From Acidisphaera sp. L21 (GTDB lineage Bacteria > Pseudomonadota > Alphaproteobacteria > Acetobacterales > Acetobacteraceae), in contig NZ_LMUY01000151.1 of NCBI RefSeq assembly GCF_009765685.1, positions 1-64,000 on the forward strand: a stretch of 64,000 nt of DNA, written 5' to 3'. The notes under the pieces are model-generated. The model was given only the letters and a program-made list of their open reading frames with translations. It searched no databases and was not told the DNA's origin. A program made the translations under genes and the position numbers. Below are positions 33,654-42,176 of this stretch, in pieces; within the stretch, counting starts at the first letter, position 1; the number at the start of each line of letters is the position of its first letter.

Positions 33654-35189
33654 TTACTGTCCGCCGGCCGATAGACCAACCATGGCGCGGGCCTCGGCAA
33701 GCGTGCGGGTGCGCCGTAGCGCGTGTGACAATGTCGCGGCGATCCTATCGCGGCAACAAACCAGTGCCGCGGTGACTTTTCCGCCTTCGAGATACCAAGC
33801 GACGAAATCGAACGCCTCGACATCGCCATCATAGGCGATGTCTCCATCGCCGCGTCCGTGACCGATGTATTGCAGGCGTTTGCCGTGTTGCGCGGTCCAG
33901 AAGAAGGGGACGCCCTCGTAGCATGCGTCGCGACCCAGCATCGCCGCGGCGGCAACCCGGCCATGCTGCTGCGCCAGACGCCAATGCTCGATCCTTGGCC
34001 AGCCGGACGGCGAGGCGATGTCGCCCGCGGCCCAGAGACCGTCCGCTACGCGCAGGGCGGTATCCGTGACCAGGCCGCCATCATCCGCCTTCTGCAGTGA
34101 CGGCACGTAGTCCAACACAGGGGCGACGCCGAGGCCGGCGACGACCAAACCAGCGGACAGCGATTCATCGTTCACGATGACGGCGTCCAGCGTGATGCGC
34201 TGAACCGATGTGCCAAGCCGGAAGCGCACGCCCTTGGACTCATGCAATGTCCGCAGCGCAGCGCCGACCCGGGGACCGAATTGCTTGGCGAATGGGATTT
34301 CGTCTCGGCCAATGACCGTGACATTCATCTTACGGTCGATCAGATCCGATGCGACTTCCATCCCAATGAAGCTGGTGCCGATGATGACGGCCGACGCGCC
34401 GGGTTCGACATGGGCGAGGATCCCATCCACATCACTCAGGCTGCGCAAGGTCCGCACATGCGGCAGATCACCGCCCTCGATTGATAGCGCAAGAGGCTGC
34501 GCCCCGGTCGCCAGCATGGCGGCATCGTAGGCGAGTGTTTCGCCGGTCGAGAGGGTGAGTTGGCGTTTGCCTGGATCGACGGCCGTGACGCGGGCGACAA
34601 TTCGCTCGAGCTTTAACTTTTTCTGCAGCTCGTCATCGAGCAGCGGCAGCGTGCTGCGATCGAATGCGTCCTGCGCCAGCGCCATCTTGCTGAGCTGCGT
34701 GCGGTCCAACGGCTCGGCTGCGTCCGGCCCTACCAAGATGACGCGACCGCCGAAGCCGTCGTCGCGGAGCAGCGCCGCCGCGCTTGCCGAGGCCGCCCCG
34801 GTGCCCACCAACACAAAGACACGATCATCGGGCGCGTGCGCCAATGCGTCCCCGGGCGCCAGTGCGTCAGTGTGCATCGGCTCGATGTCGACCAGGACCC
34901 TGCCGTCGATGACGCGCACCGCATGGCGTTGCAACCCGGTCAGCGGCACGGGTTCGAGCAAGGCGCCGGTTTTGCTGTCGAAGGCGCCTGCGTGCCAGGG
35001 ACAGATGATCCGACCCTCGCATAGAACACCGTCGGCCAAGGGGGCCTTGGCGTGGGGACATGTACCTTGGAATGCCCTGACGTCGTTGCCTTCCCGCACG
35101 AACAGGAGCTTGGTGTCGCCCACTTCCAGCCCGGTCAGCCCTTGCGCAAGGGCGTCCAACTGTATCGCGCTGACCTCAACCATCGGCAT
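33654..35189 (-). CDS. Rieske-domain FAD/NAD(P)-dependent oxidoreductase (AIFM3-like)
   Basis: A 511-residue fusion. Residues 1-105 are a Rieske domain with the ligands CPHAKAPLADG and CPWHAGAFDSKTG. Then comes a pyridine nucleotide-disulfide reductase fold: FAD site FVLVGTGAASASAAALLRDD, NAD site SAVIIGTSFIGMEVASDLID, GLWAAGDIASP near the flavin, and a C-terminal reductase domain (FFWTAQHGKRLQYIGHGRGD). The architecture matches apoptosis-inducing factor 3-like proteins and ferredoxin reductases of oxygenase systems. ATG at 35189 (SD GGGAGTGGGG) is preferred; the frame extends 18 codons upstream. Its electron acceptor is unknown. Confidence 0.88.
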   Translation of the reverse strand: MPMVEVSAIQLDALAQGLTGLEVGDTKLLFVREGNDVRAFQGTCPHAKAPLADGVLCEGRIICPWHAGAFDSKTGALLEPVPLTGLQRHAVRVIDGRVLVDIEPMHTDALAPGDALAHAPDDRVFVLVGTGAASASAAALLRDDGFGGRVILVGPDAAEPLDRTQLSKMALAQDAFDRSTLPLLDDELQKKLKLERIVARVTAVDPGKRQLTLSTGETLAYDAAMLATGAQPLALSIEGGDLPHVRTLRSLSDVDGILAHVEPGASAVIIGTSFIGMEVASDLIDRKMNVTVIGRDEIPFAKQFGPRVGAALRTLHESKGVRFRLGTSVQRITLDAVIVNDESLSAGLVVAGLGVAPVLDYVPSLQKADDGGLVTDTALRVADGLWAAGDIASPSGWPRIEHWRLAQQHGRVAAAAMLGRDACYEGVPFFWTAQHGKRLQYIGHGRGDGDIAYDGDVEAFDFVAWYLEGGKVTAALVCCRDRIAATLSHALRRTRTLAEARAMVGLSAGGQ

Positions 35190-35285
35190 TCCCCACTCCC
35201 TGCGGAATGGCAGCGCAGAAAGCAGCGGTGCGTTCCGCGACACAGTCAGGTCTACGCCGAACGTGAAGTGCCGCCGCCGCGGGAA

Positions 35286-36320
35286 TTAGCTGCCCGGCGC
35301 CGACACGCCGGGCAACCAGGCGTTGCGATAGCCTGCAACCGGCGACCCCCAGCGGCGGGCAAACATGATTCCGAGAATGGCAACGAGTACGCCGGCAACC
35401 AGGTCGATGTAATAGTGGCCTCCGATCGGCGCGGCCGAGACGAACATGCCAGCGTTGAGGAGGCCAAACGGGATACGTGTCCAACGATTGAATCCGAACC
35501 CCCACCCAAGCAGCACCGCGCCCGCCGCGTGGAAGCTGGGGAATGACACGATGCCCTCAAGCGCATCGGTGTTGATCCGAGATAGCTCGCCGGTTCGCAA
35601 CTTCGTGAGGATGGTTGCCTGGCGCCAGGCAACCATATCATGCACGGTTGGCACATCCGCGGCGGTGATGGCGAAATGAGGATAGGCGCCAAGGGCGGGC
35701 ATGATGGAAAATATGGCCATCACGACCACGAGCGCCGCCGACCATGCCGCCATGAACGTCCAGCAGGCGCGTGTGCGGTTGCTGAGGCAGAGCAGGCAGA
35801 TCAGCAGGAACGGCTGCCATTGGATGCTTTCATAAGCGAAATTCGCCGGCACCATGAAGGCGGGCATCTTCGTGAGGGCCAGCATGGCCGACGGCCAATC
35901 GAGTACCGGAAACAGCGTCCGGTCGACCATCGCCAGCCAGGCATCCGCCAAAGGCGACGGGCTGGTTCCGAGTAGGATCGAGAGGAGCACGAAGGTGATG
36001 CCGTACAACACGTAGAGCGTCACTGCCTCCAGCAGATCGGCCAGCCGCATGACCCGGCGTGCGCGTAGGCACCCGGCGGTCCACAACAGCAAACCCGCCG
36101 GTATGAGTAACGCAGCGCAATCCGCCGGCGCGACTGTGAGGCCGCGGAGATGATAGCCGACGATCAGGAACAGCCAAAGACACGCCAAACCTTGGTAGAA
36201 CCGCCTCGGAAAGGACCGCCGCGCCGAAGCATCATTCGCAACCGGGCTGCGATGCATCGTCGCGACGGTAAACCAGCGTCCGCCGGCGAGATGAAGGGAA
36301 CTGGGCATGTCGGTGAGCAT
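35286..36320 (-). CDS. PAP2-superfamily membrane protein (inositolphosphotransferase-like)
   Basis: Up to 344 residues with six or more spans. The C-terminal PAP2 signature is clear: SFPSFHAAGAVLLGW (motif 2, catalytic-type His) and APIGGHYYIDLVAGVLVAIL (motif 3). A first motif is less obvious (WPSAMLALTKM region). This layout is the PAP2_3 type found in Aur1-like inositol phosphorylceramide synthases and lipid phosphatases. Starts at 36320, 36308 and 36257 are possible; I keep the longest. It would act at the inner membrane on a lipid phosphate; the substrate is unknown. Confidence 0.8.
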   Translation of the reverse strand: MLTDMPSSLHLAGGRWFTVATMHRSPVANDASARRSFPRRFYQGLACLWLFLIVGYHLRGLTVAPADCAALLIPAGLLLWTAGCLRARRVMRLADLLEAVTLYVLYGITFVLLSILLGTSPSPLADAWLAMVDRTLFPVLDWPSAMLALTKMPAFMVPANFAYESIQWQPFLLICLLCLSNRTRACWTFMAAWSAALVVVMAIFSIMPALGAYPHFAITAADVPTVHDMVAWRQATILTKLRTGELSRINTDALEGIVSFPSFHAAGAVLLGWGFGFNRWTRIPFGLLNAGMFVSAAPIGGHYYIDLVAGVLVAILGIMFARRWGSPVAGYRNAWLPGVSAPGS

Positions 36321-36391
36321 GCTACACCCAACAGGTAAAGTGTCCCTGAAGGCGTCGGACTGGCGGGAGCGGCATCAGCCGCGGGGCATCG

Positions 36392-37189
36392 TCACCCGTT
36401 GCCGCGGAACTCCGGGTAAAGCGCCATGCCGCCGTCGATGAACAGCGTCGTTCCCACGACGTAGTCAGACTCGTCGGACACCAGCCATGTGGCTGCTTTG
36501 GCGACGTCCGCGGCCTCGCCGATGCGGCCATAGGGGATGAGCCGCAGCAGTCGCTCCGCCGCCTCGCCCTCGGTTTCCGCCTTGTTGATGGCGGTGCGGA
36601 TTGCGCCGGGGGCGATGCCGTTCACCCGGATGCCGTCGGACGCGACCTCCTGCGCCAAAGTGCGCATCATCATGCCAACGCCGCCCTTCGACGCGGCGTA
36701 GTTCACATGGCCGGCCCAGGGAATGACCTCGTGCACCGAACTCATGCACAGGATCTTGCCAGCCGCTTTCGAGACGCCTCGGCGGCCCTGCTTGCGGAAT
36801 TGGCGGATCGCCTCGCGCGCGCATAGAAACTGGCCGGTGAGGTTGACCGCGATCACCTTGTCCCATTGCGCCAACGTCATCTCGGCCACCGGTGCGTCCT
36901 GTTGCAGCCCGGAATTCGCGACCAGGATATCGAGCGCGCCCCATTCCCGCACCATGGCGTCGACGAGGGCGATGGCGTCAGGCTCGTGCGACACATCACC
37001 CTTCAAGGCCCGGGCGCGTCCACCTAGGGCGATGATTTCGGCGGCCGCCTGCTCGGCCGGTTCGGCGTGGGCATTGTAGTTGATCCCAACCGCCGCCCCG
37101 GCCTCCGCCAGCGCGTGGGCGATGCCGAGGCCTAGGCCGGAACTGGCGCCGGTGACCAATGCCACCTGCCCGGTTAAACTCACGCTCAT
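36392..37189 (-). CDS. SDR-family oxidoreductase (glucose 1-dehydrogenase-like)
   Basis: A 265-residue classical SDR: TGASSGLGLGIAHAL at residues 14-28, LVANSGLQQDAPVAEM with NSG in place of NAG, catalytic Ser-Tyr-Lys in MSSVHEVIPWAGHVNYAASK, and the C-terminal YVVGTTLFIDGGMALYPEFR typical of glucose 1-dehydrogenases. The VHEVIPW segment after the catalytic Ser is a feature of that group. Substrate cannot be fixed from sequence. An ATG at 37189 follows AGGAGATCTGT, a strong ribosome site. Confidence 0.88.
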   Translation of the reverse strand: MSVSLTGQVALVTGASSGLGLGIAHALAEAGAAVGINYNAHAEPAEQAAAEIIALGGRARALKGDVSHEPDAIALVDAMVREWGALDILVANSGLQQDAPVAEMTLAQWDKVIAVNLTGQFLCAREAIRQFRKQGRRGVSKAAGKILCMSSVHEVIPWAGHVNYAASKGGVGMMMRTLAQEVASDGIRVNGIAPGAIRTAINKAETEGEAAERLLRLIPYGRIGEAADVAKAATWLVSDESDYVVGTTLFIDGGMALYPEFRGNG

Positions 37190-37220
37190 ACAGATCTCCT
37201 GATCGTTGCCGGCCCAGGCA

Positions 37221-37430
37221 CTAGGTCTTTTTGACGTGTTCGGGTTTGTGGACGGCTTCCTTGCCGGATTTGTCGCTGCGGACCAGGACCTGCGGCTCCT
37301 CCTTCGTCGCCTTGGCCGTGTGGCCCTTCACCTTCGTCGTCGATGTCACAACTTTCTCGACTGTACCGTGCGTCTCGCCCTGCGACGTGCCCCAGCTGAC
37401 CTTGTCGCCCTTCTTCGGTAATGCCGTCAT
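37221..37430 (-). CDS. DUF2945 (TUDOR-like HVA1) small protein
   Basis: A 69-residue, Lys/Thr-rich protein: PKKGDKVSWGTSQGETHGTV, EKVVTSTTKVKGHTAKAT, then PQVLVRSDKSGKEAVHKPEH. This is the DUF2945/'hypervirulence associated' TUDOR-like family, common in soil bacteria; function unknown. The ATG at 37430 follows GAGGAGGGCCGCA, an excellent ribosome site, and 16 extra residues from an earlier start are unnatural. It is divergent from the small membrane protein gene at 37556. Confidence 0.8.
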   Translation of the reverse strand: MTALPKKGDKVSWGTSQGETHGTVEKVVTSTTKVKGHTAKATKEEPQVLVRSDKSGKEAVHKPEHVKKT

Positions 37431-37555
37431 TGCGGCCCTCCTCTGTTTTGCCTGACGCACCAACGCGGATTGCGCCAATCGGTCGCGCCGGCGCGTGTTC
37501 AGGAAACCGGCATGACCTCAGCGGACTTTCACCCAGGCAGAGAAGGAATCGCACG

Positions 37556-37879
37556 ATGAAGCTGTTGCTTGCCTTGTTCGGGGGCGCCGTTGCCGTCGCA
37601 GGCGCCGATAAGCTGACGGGAAACAAGGGCTATGCCAGGATGTTCCGGCACCTCGAATGGTCGGACAACGCCATGCGCGCCGCGGCCATCGCCGAAACCG
37701 CCGGCGGGGTCCTGATGATCCCGCCCGCCACGCGCCGCCTGGGTGGGGCGATCGTGGCGGCCGTGTCCACGGTGGTCATTGCCAGCGAACTACAGCGCGG
37801 CGACTCCAAATTGGCCGCGCCGCGCGCCCTGGTTCTACTGGGCGGTCTGCTGGGCGTGGTCGTAAGCCAGAGGACGTAG
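37556..37879 (+). CDS. Small DoxX-like membrane protein
   Basis: A 107-residue protein with about four hydrophobic segments (KLLLALFGGAVAVAGADKLT, AAAIAETAGGVLMIPPATRR, GGAIVAAVSTVVIASELQRG, ALVLLGGLLGVVVSQ). The second segment, AETAGGVLMI after a helical region, is reminiscent of DoxX/DoxD-type proteins. The ATG at 37556 follows AGAAGGAATCGCACG. Divergent promoter region shared with the DUF2945 gene. Function unknown. Confidence 0.7.
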   Translation: MKLLLALFGGAVAVAGADKLTGNKGYARMFRHLEWSDNAMRAAAIAETAGGVLMIPPATRRLGGAIVAAVSTVVIASELQRGDSKLAAPRALVLLGGLLGVVVSQRT

Positions 37880-37897
37880 GACATCCCCCCAGGGCGT

Positions 37898-38503
37898 CTA
37901 CCCGGCAGATGGGCGGTATGGGGCGTATAGGTTGAAGAACGTGGCAGCCGTGCCGGCAATGTCGCCGACCGCGTCGGCAAGTGTGTCGAAGCCGACCGGT
38001 CCGGCGAATTCCGCCAGTACCCAATACTCGTGGCCGCCCGGCGCGGCGAATAGCCGGCATTGCGCCAGTCGGCCCAGAGTGGCGAAGCGTGAGGTTGCCG
38101 CTGGCGCAAACCCCGGCCCGGCGCCGGGGTAACGCGCCACCAAAAGGCAATTCACGTTGTCCTGCGGCAGGGATAACGAGTCGCCCGGGGTGATCCGCTC
38201 TGCCTCGACGCGGATGCGGCCGGCGCGCGCAGTCCGGGCGAGGAGGCGGCGGCTCCATGGGGTGGATTGCGCGCCGGCCACGGCGCGATACGCCGGGTCG
38301 TCCAGCACCGACAAGGCGCGAAGATCGTAGATGGCCAGCGAGCGAGGAAATCCCGTGGTGCAGATCCAGCGGTTCGCGGTCAAAAACCCTGGGAGGCCCT
38401 GCCGCTGCGGCAGGTGTTCGGTGTCATACCAATCGTTGAACTCTTCCTCAAGACCTGGCGGTGGTTCCATGATCGCCAGCATGACCGCCGGGCGCTCAGA
38501 CAC
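37898..38503 (-). CDS. Hypothetical protein with a dimeric alpha/beta-barrel (EthD-like) start
   Basis: A 201-residue protein. Residues 8-45 (VMLAIMEPPPGLEEEFNDWY; DTEHLPQRQGLPGFLTANRW) have the 'W-Y-DTEHLP-R-PGF' pattern of dimeric ferredoxin-like barrels such as EthD or DUF4286 proteins. A second similar half (LLVARYPGAGPGFAPAATSR ... CRLFAAPGGHEYWVLAEFAG) suggests a duplicated domain. The start overlaps the end of the MFS gene by eight bases, so it is in one operon with it and may act on the transported compound. Confidence 0.7.
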   Translation of the reverse strand: MSERPAVMLAIMEPPPGLEEEFNDWYDTEHLPQRQGLPGFLTANRWICTTGFPRSLAIYDLRALSVLDDPAYRAVAGAQSTPWSRRLLARTARAGRIRVEAERITPGDSLSLPQDNVNCLLVARYPGAGPGFAPAATSRFATLGRLAQCRLFAAPGGHEYWVLAEFAGPVGFDTLADAVGDIAGTAATFFNLYAPYRPSAG

Positions 38504-39794
38504 GGGCGCGGCCCATGGGCAGCAGCGTCAGCAGCCCGCTCACCAGGCATAGCCCGGCCAGAAACAGCAATCCCAATTCGAAGCTTCCCGTCGCACCCCT
38601 GATCCAGCCGATCGCATATGGCCCGACGAAGCCGGCCAGGCCAGCCAGGGAGGTGATGATGGCAATGCCGGGTGCGGCGTCGACATTGGCCAATCGCTCC
38701 GTCGCCAGCGCCCAGAATGGGCCCTTGACGCCATACAGCCCCAGCGACGCCACCGACAGCGCCAGGATCTGGGTTGCCGGCGACCGCAGTATCAAGCAAG
38801 CGGCGAGCCCGATTGCCGCGAGAAAGGCCGGGATCGCGGTATGCCAAACCCGTTCGTCCATGCGGTCGGACTGGCGGCCCCAGAAGATCGTGGCGACGCA
38901 GCCGAACCCGAACGGGATTGCCACCATGAGGCCCGTCTGGAAATCGCTATAGCCCGGTGACTTCAGAATTAGGGGGAGCCAAAGGCTCAACCCATAGGTT
39001 CCGGCGGTGACGCCGAAGAAGATCATTGCGAATATTAGCAGCGTCGGGTTTGCCAACAGGTGCCACCGTGACCCGGCGGCCGGCGCGGTGGATTGGCCAG
39101 CCTCCCGCGCCAATTCGTGCAGCAGCCAGTCCCGCTCGTCTTCCGGCAGCCATCGCGCGGTCTTTGGCGTGTCGCTCAGCAACGCGAAACATAGCAACCC
39201 GAGGATGACGGAGGGCGCGCCTTCCAGCAGGTACAACCATTGCCAGCCACGCAAGCCCTGGATGCCGTTCAGCCCCAGGATCAGGCCGGAGATTGGCGCA
39301 CCGAGGAAGCTCGAAAGAGGAATGGCCAACATGAACAACGCCATCGCTTTGGCCCGGTGTCGTTTGGGGAACCACTTGGTCATGAAGAAGATGACGCCTG
39401 GGAACAGCCCGGCCTCCGCCATGCCCAGCAGCAGGCGAACGGCGTAGAACGAGCGCGCACCCTGTACTGCGGCCATCGCGGCGGATATGATGCCGATCGT
39501 GATCAAGATACGGCCGAGCCAGAGGCGGGCACCGAATTTCTCCAGCGCCAAATTGCTGGGCAATTCGCAGACGAAGTAGCCGAGGAAGAAGATACTGGCG
39601 CCGAAGGCAAAATCCTGCGGTGACAGGCCCAGATCGTGATTGGCGGTCAACGCCGCGAAACCGACATTCACGCGGTCCAGATAGGTCACCAGGAACGCCA
39701 CCACCAGCAGCGGCAAAAACCGCCAGGCGATCCGCCGCATGGTGCGGATCTCCACCGGGTCGAGCACCGGCGCGGTCGCCTGCAGCACGCTCAT
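38496..39794 (-). CDS. MFS transporter, anion:cation symporter (ACS) type
   Basis: A 432-residue, 12-span transporter. The N-terminus RIAWRFLPLLVVAFLVTYLD followed by RVNVGFAALT is the ACS family hallmark, and LLLGMAEAGLFPGVIFFMTK with WFPKRHRAKAMALFM is the TM4-TM5 signature. This family takes up organic anions such as tartrate, glucarate, 4-hydroxyphenylacetate or phthalate. It starts at 39794 in ATGA overlap with the carboxymuconolactone-decarboxylase-like gene and ends within the following gene, so three genes form an operon, probably for an organic acid. Confidence 0.9.
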   Translation of the reverse strand: MSVLQATAPVLDPVEIRTMRRIAWRFLPLLVVAFLVTYLDRVNVGFAALTANHDLGLSPQDFAFGASIFFLGYFVCELPSNLALEKFGARLWLGRILITIGIISAAMAAVQGARSFYAVRLLLGMAEAGLFPGVIFFMTKWFPKRHRAKAMALFMLAIPLSSFLGAPISGLILGLNGIQGLRGWQWLYLLEGAPSVILGLLCFALLSDTPKTARWLPEDERDWLLHELAREAGQSTAPAAGSRWHLLANPTLLIFAMIFFGVTAGTYGLSLWLPLILKSPGYSDFQTGLMVAIPFGFGCVATIFWGRQSDRMDERVWHTAIPAFLAAIGLAACLILRSPATQILALSVASLGLYGVKGPFWALATERLANVDAAPGIAIITSLAGLAGFVGPYAIGWIRGATGSFELGLLFLAGLCLVSGLLTLLPMGRARV

Positions 39795-40336
39795 GCCGGT
39801 TGTTCGGCGGATGCGATTCCGAACGTGACCACCGTCAGCGACACCATAGTATAGTAGCCGATCGCGGTGACCAGTTCGACCATGCCGCTCTGCCCCAGCA
39901 CGCCGGTCGCAGTGGCGTAGGTGGCATCGTCCATCCCTTGCCCCGTCAACAGCCGACGCGCCACATCGTACGCAGTGGCTTGCGCGGGATCGGATAGTGC
40001 TGGGCGCGCGCCAGCCTTGATCGCAGCAATGGCGTCCTCGGCGACATGTTCGGCGCGCAGCTTGGCTTCCTGAACATTTTGCACGTAGCCAGCATTCCAA
40101 TGCACCGCTGCGGTGAATGCCGCCATTGCGGTGACGACGGGCGCCAGACGAAGGTCGAACCGAATGGCTTCCCCCAACGCTTGCGCTGGCATTGCCATGG
40201 CCGGGCTATGCAGCCACGCCGTCAGCGGTGCGGGTAGGTATTGCCTGCGGCCGGCCAAAGCAGCCTCGACCACGCGGCATTGCGCCGCATCCATTTCTGC
40301 AGGCGCTATCGATGTCAAACGTGTCACGCGTTCCAT
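39791..40336 (-). CDS. Carboxymuconolactone decarboxylase/AhpD-like protein
   Basis: A 181-residue, all-helical protein. The middle (AMAMPAQALGEAIRFDLRLA followed by AAVHWNAGYVQNVQEAKLRA) follows the CMD/AhpD pattern 'ELAILxxAxxxxxxYEWxxH', but the CxxC of peroxidase-active members is absent (VHWNAGY), so a decarboxylase or other role fits better. The end (TATGVLGQSGMVELVTAIGY; TMVSLTVVTFG) is typical. The ATG at 40336 is preferred to 40390. It is coupled to the downstream MFS gene by ATGA. Confidence 0.8.
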   Translation of the reverse strand: MERVTRLTSIAPAEMDAAQCRVVEAALAGRRQYLPAPLTAWLHSPAMAMPAQALGEAIRFDLRLAPVVTAMAAFTAAVHWNAGYVQNVQEAKLRAEHVAEDAIAAIKAGARPALSDPAQATAYDVARRLLTGQGMDDATYATATGVLGQSGMVELVTAIGYYTMVSLTVVTFGIASAEQPA

Positions 40337-40417
40337 CCCCGATCCGTTGGGCGCATTGATACGCCTGCGCTGGAAGACTACCATCGGCATTTACCAAGCC
40401 CAAATGGGATCGTCCGA

Positions 40418-41698
40418 ATGAACCGCCGTTGGTGGGTTGCGCTGCTGCTGTTTCTGCTGACGGCGATCAACTATATCGACCGCGTCGCCCTGTCGTTGGC
40501 AGCCAAGCCGGTGGCGACGGAGTTCGGGTTGACGCCAGTCCAACTCGGGTACGTGTTTTCCTCGTTCCTGTGGACCTACACGTTCGCGCTGATCCCGATG
40601 GGCATCCTGGTCGATCGCGTGGGCGCAAAACGAGTGGCGGGTTTCGGCCTGGCATTGTGGTCGTTGGCCACCGCCTGCACGGGCTTTGCCAGCAGCCTGC
40701 CCATCTTGATCCTGACGCGCCTCGCCATGGGCGCTGGGGAGGCGACGACCAACCCGGCGGGGGCGCGCATCGTGCGCGAATGGTTCCCGGCGGGGGAACG
40801 GGGAACTGCCAATGCAGTGTTCAACAGCGGTGCCTTTGCCGGGCCCGCCATCTGCGCCATCGTCGTGGGCGCCTTGCTGGATACGATCGGCTGGCGCGCC
40901 TCCTTCCTGGCAGCGGCCGTGCTGGGCGGCGTGTGGCTGGTGGCGTGGTGGTGGGTTTATGGCCCGCCCGAACGCGTTCGCTGGCTGAGCGCAGGGGAAC
41001 GGGACTACATCGTGACGCAGCGGCAAATGGCGCGGGCCGACGTGCAGGACCGGTCGAGCCTCGCCGGGCTCGCAGCCATTCTGTCGCAGCCAGCGATGTG
41101 GGGCTTGGTCATTGCCCAGGGTTGCAGCGCCTATTGCTCCTACCTGTTCTTGTCCTGGTTGCCGAGTTATCTGCAGGTGGCCAAGCACCTAACCATCGCG
41201 CGTTCCGGTCTTTTCACCGCCGTGCCGTATCTGTTGGCGATGGTGTTCTGCATTGCGATCGGCCGGTTGAGCGACCGCATCATCAGCCGCAATCGCGGGG
41301 TGCCGGGCGGCCGACGATACATCATCGCGATCTCCATGCTGACCGCCGCCTGCATGATCGCCGCGGCGCCGTTCACCGACAGCACGCCGATGCTGCTGGG
41401 AATGTTGACGGTGGCGCTGACGGGGATCGCGGTGAATACCTCCCAGCTCTTCGCACTGCTGAGCGATCTGCTGCCCGACCCGACCAATGTGGGCAAGGCG
41501 ATGGGCGTCATGGTGGTGGGAGGCAATCTGTTCGGATTGCTGGCGCCCATCCTCACCGGCTACGTCATCGCGGCAACTGGCAGTTACGACCGGGCATTCG
41601 TCCTGGCCGGCGTGCTGATGCTGGCGGGGGCGGCGTGCTGCCTGGGGCTGGCGCGCACCACCATCCGGATTGGAATGCCCCGTGTCCTCCCCACCTAA
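40418..41698 (+). CDS. MFS transporter, ACS type
   Basis: A 426-residue transporter. RRWWVALLLFLLTAINYIDR followed by VALSLAAKPVATEFGL (TM1), LTRLAMGAGEATTNPAGARI and VREWFPAGERGTANAVFNSG (TM4 loop) identify the anion:cation symporter family. It is transcribed divergently from the CMD-like gene with an 81-base gap that must hold both promoters. A SnoaL-like gene overlaps its 3' end. Substrate likely a sugar acid or aromatic acid. Confidence 0.9.
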   Translation: MNRRWWVALLLFLLTAINYIDRVALSLAAKPVATEFGLTPVQLGYVFSSFLWTYTFALIPMGILVDRVGAKRVAGFGLALWSLATACTGFASSLPILILTRLAMGAGEATTNPAGARIVREWFPAGERGTANAVFNSGAFAGPAICAIVVGALLDTIGWRASFLAAAVLGGVWLVAWWWVYGPPERVRWLSAGERDYIVTQRQMARADVQDRSSLAGLAAILSQPAMWGLVIAQGCSAYCSYLFLSWLPSYLQVAKHLTIARSGLFTAVPYLLAMVFCIAIGRLSDRIISRNRGVPGGRRYIIAISMLTAACMIAAAPFTDSTPMLLGMLTVALTGIAVNTSQLFALLSDLLPDPTNVGKAMGVMVVGGNLFGLLAPILTGYVIAATGSYDRAFVLAGVLMLAGAACCLGLARTTIRIGMPRVLPT

Positions 41699-42095
41699 TC
41701 CGGCGGAGGACCGCGAGGCGATCCGAGCGTTGCTCAGCCTTTATGGCCGATTGTGGGACCAGGGGGCGGTCCGCGAAGTCGTTGCCCTGTTTACGGCGGA
41801 TGGCGAATGGCGGTCAAAGCTCGGCAGCGCAACCGGGCCTGTCGAGATCGAGGCGTTGCTGGCCCGCATCGGGCGGGGGCGCGGCAACGGGGAAGCACCG
41901 GCGCGGCGGCATTTCGTCGCCAATTTCACCATCGATCTAGCCGGCGATGTCGCGATGGCCGAGTCCGACTTTTTGGTCGTTCAGCACGATGGCGGCGCCT
42001 TCACCATCGTCAGCATGGGCAGCTACCGCGACCGCCTGGCCCGGCAGCAGGAGGGCTGGCGCATCCTGCAGCGGGTTATCGTCCACCCGGGGTGA
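41682..42095 (+). CDS. SnoaL-like (NTF2-fold) protein
   Basis: About 137 residues. The pattern AEDREAIRALLSLYGRLWDQ, VREVVALFTADGEWRSKLG, ARRHFVANFTIDLAGDVAMA and then SYRDRLARQQEGWRILQRVI is the SnoaL-like domain of small cyclases, isomerases and dehydratases. The GTG at 41682 is taken as the start; a TTG at 41670 in the same frame is possible. The 5' end overlaps the MFS gene by 17 bases, so the two are co-transcribed, and the protein may act on the imported compound. Confidence 0.8.
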   Translation: MSSPPNPAEDREAIRALLSLYGRLWDQGAVREVVALFTADGEWRSKLGSATGPVEIEALLARIGRGRGNGEAPARRHFVANFTIDLAGDVAMAESDFLVVQHDGGAFTIVSMGSYRDRLARQQEGWRILQRVIVHPG

Positions 42096-42176
42096 CCAGA
42101 CTGCACTTGTTGCGGATACACGAAGGATTAATGACGACTCCCTAATCTGTTTACCAATTCGACGGGAGAGAATTGG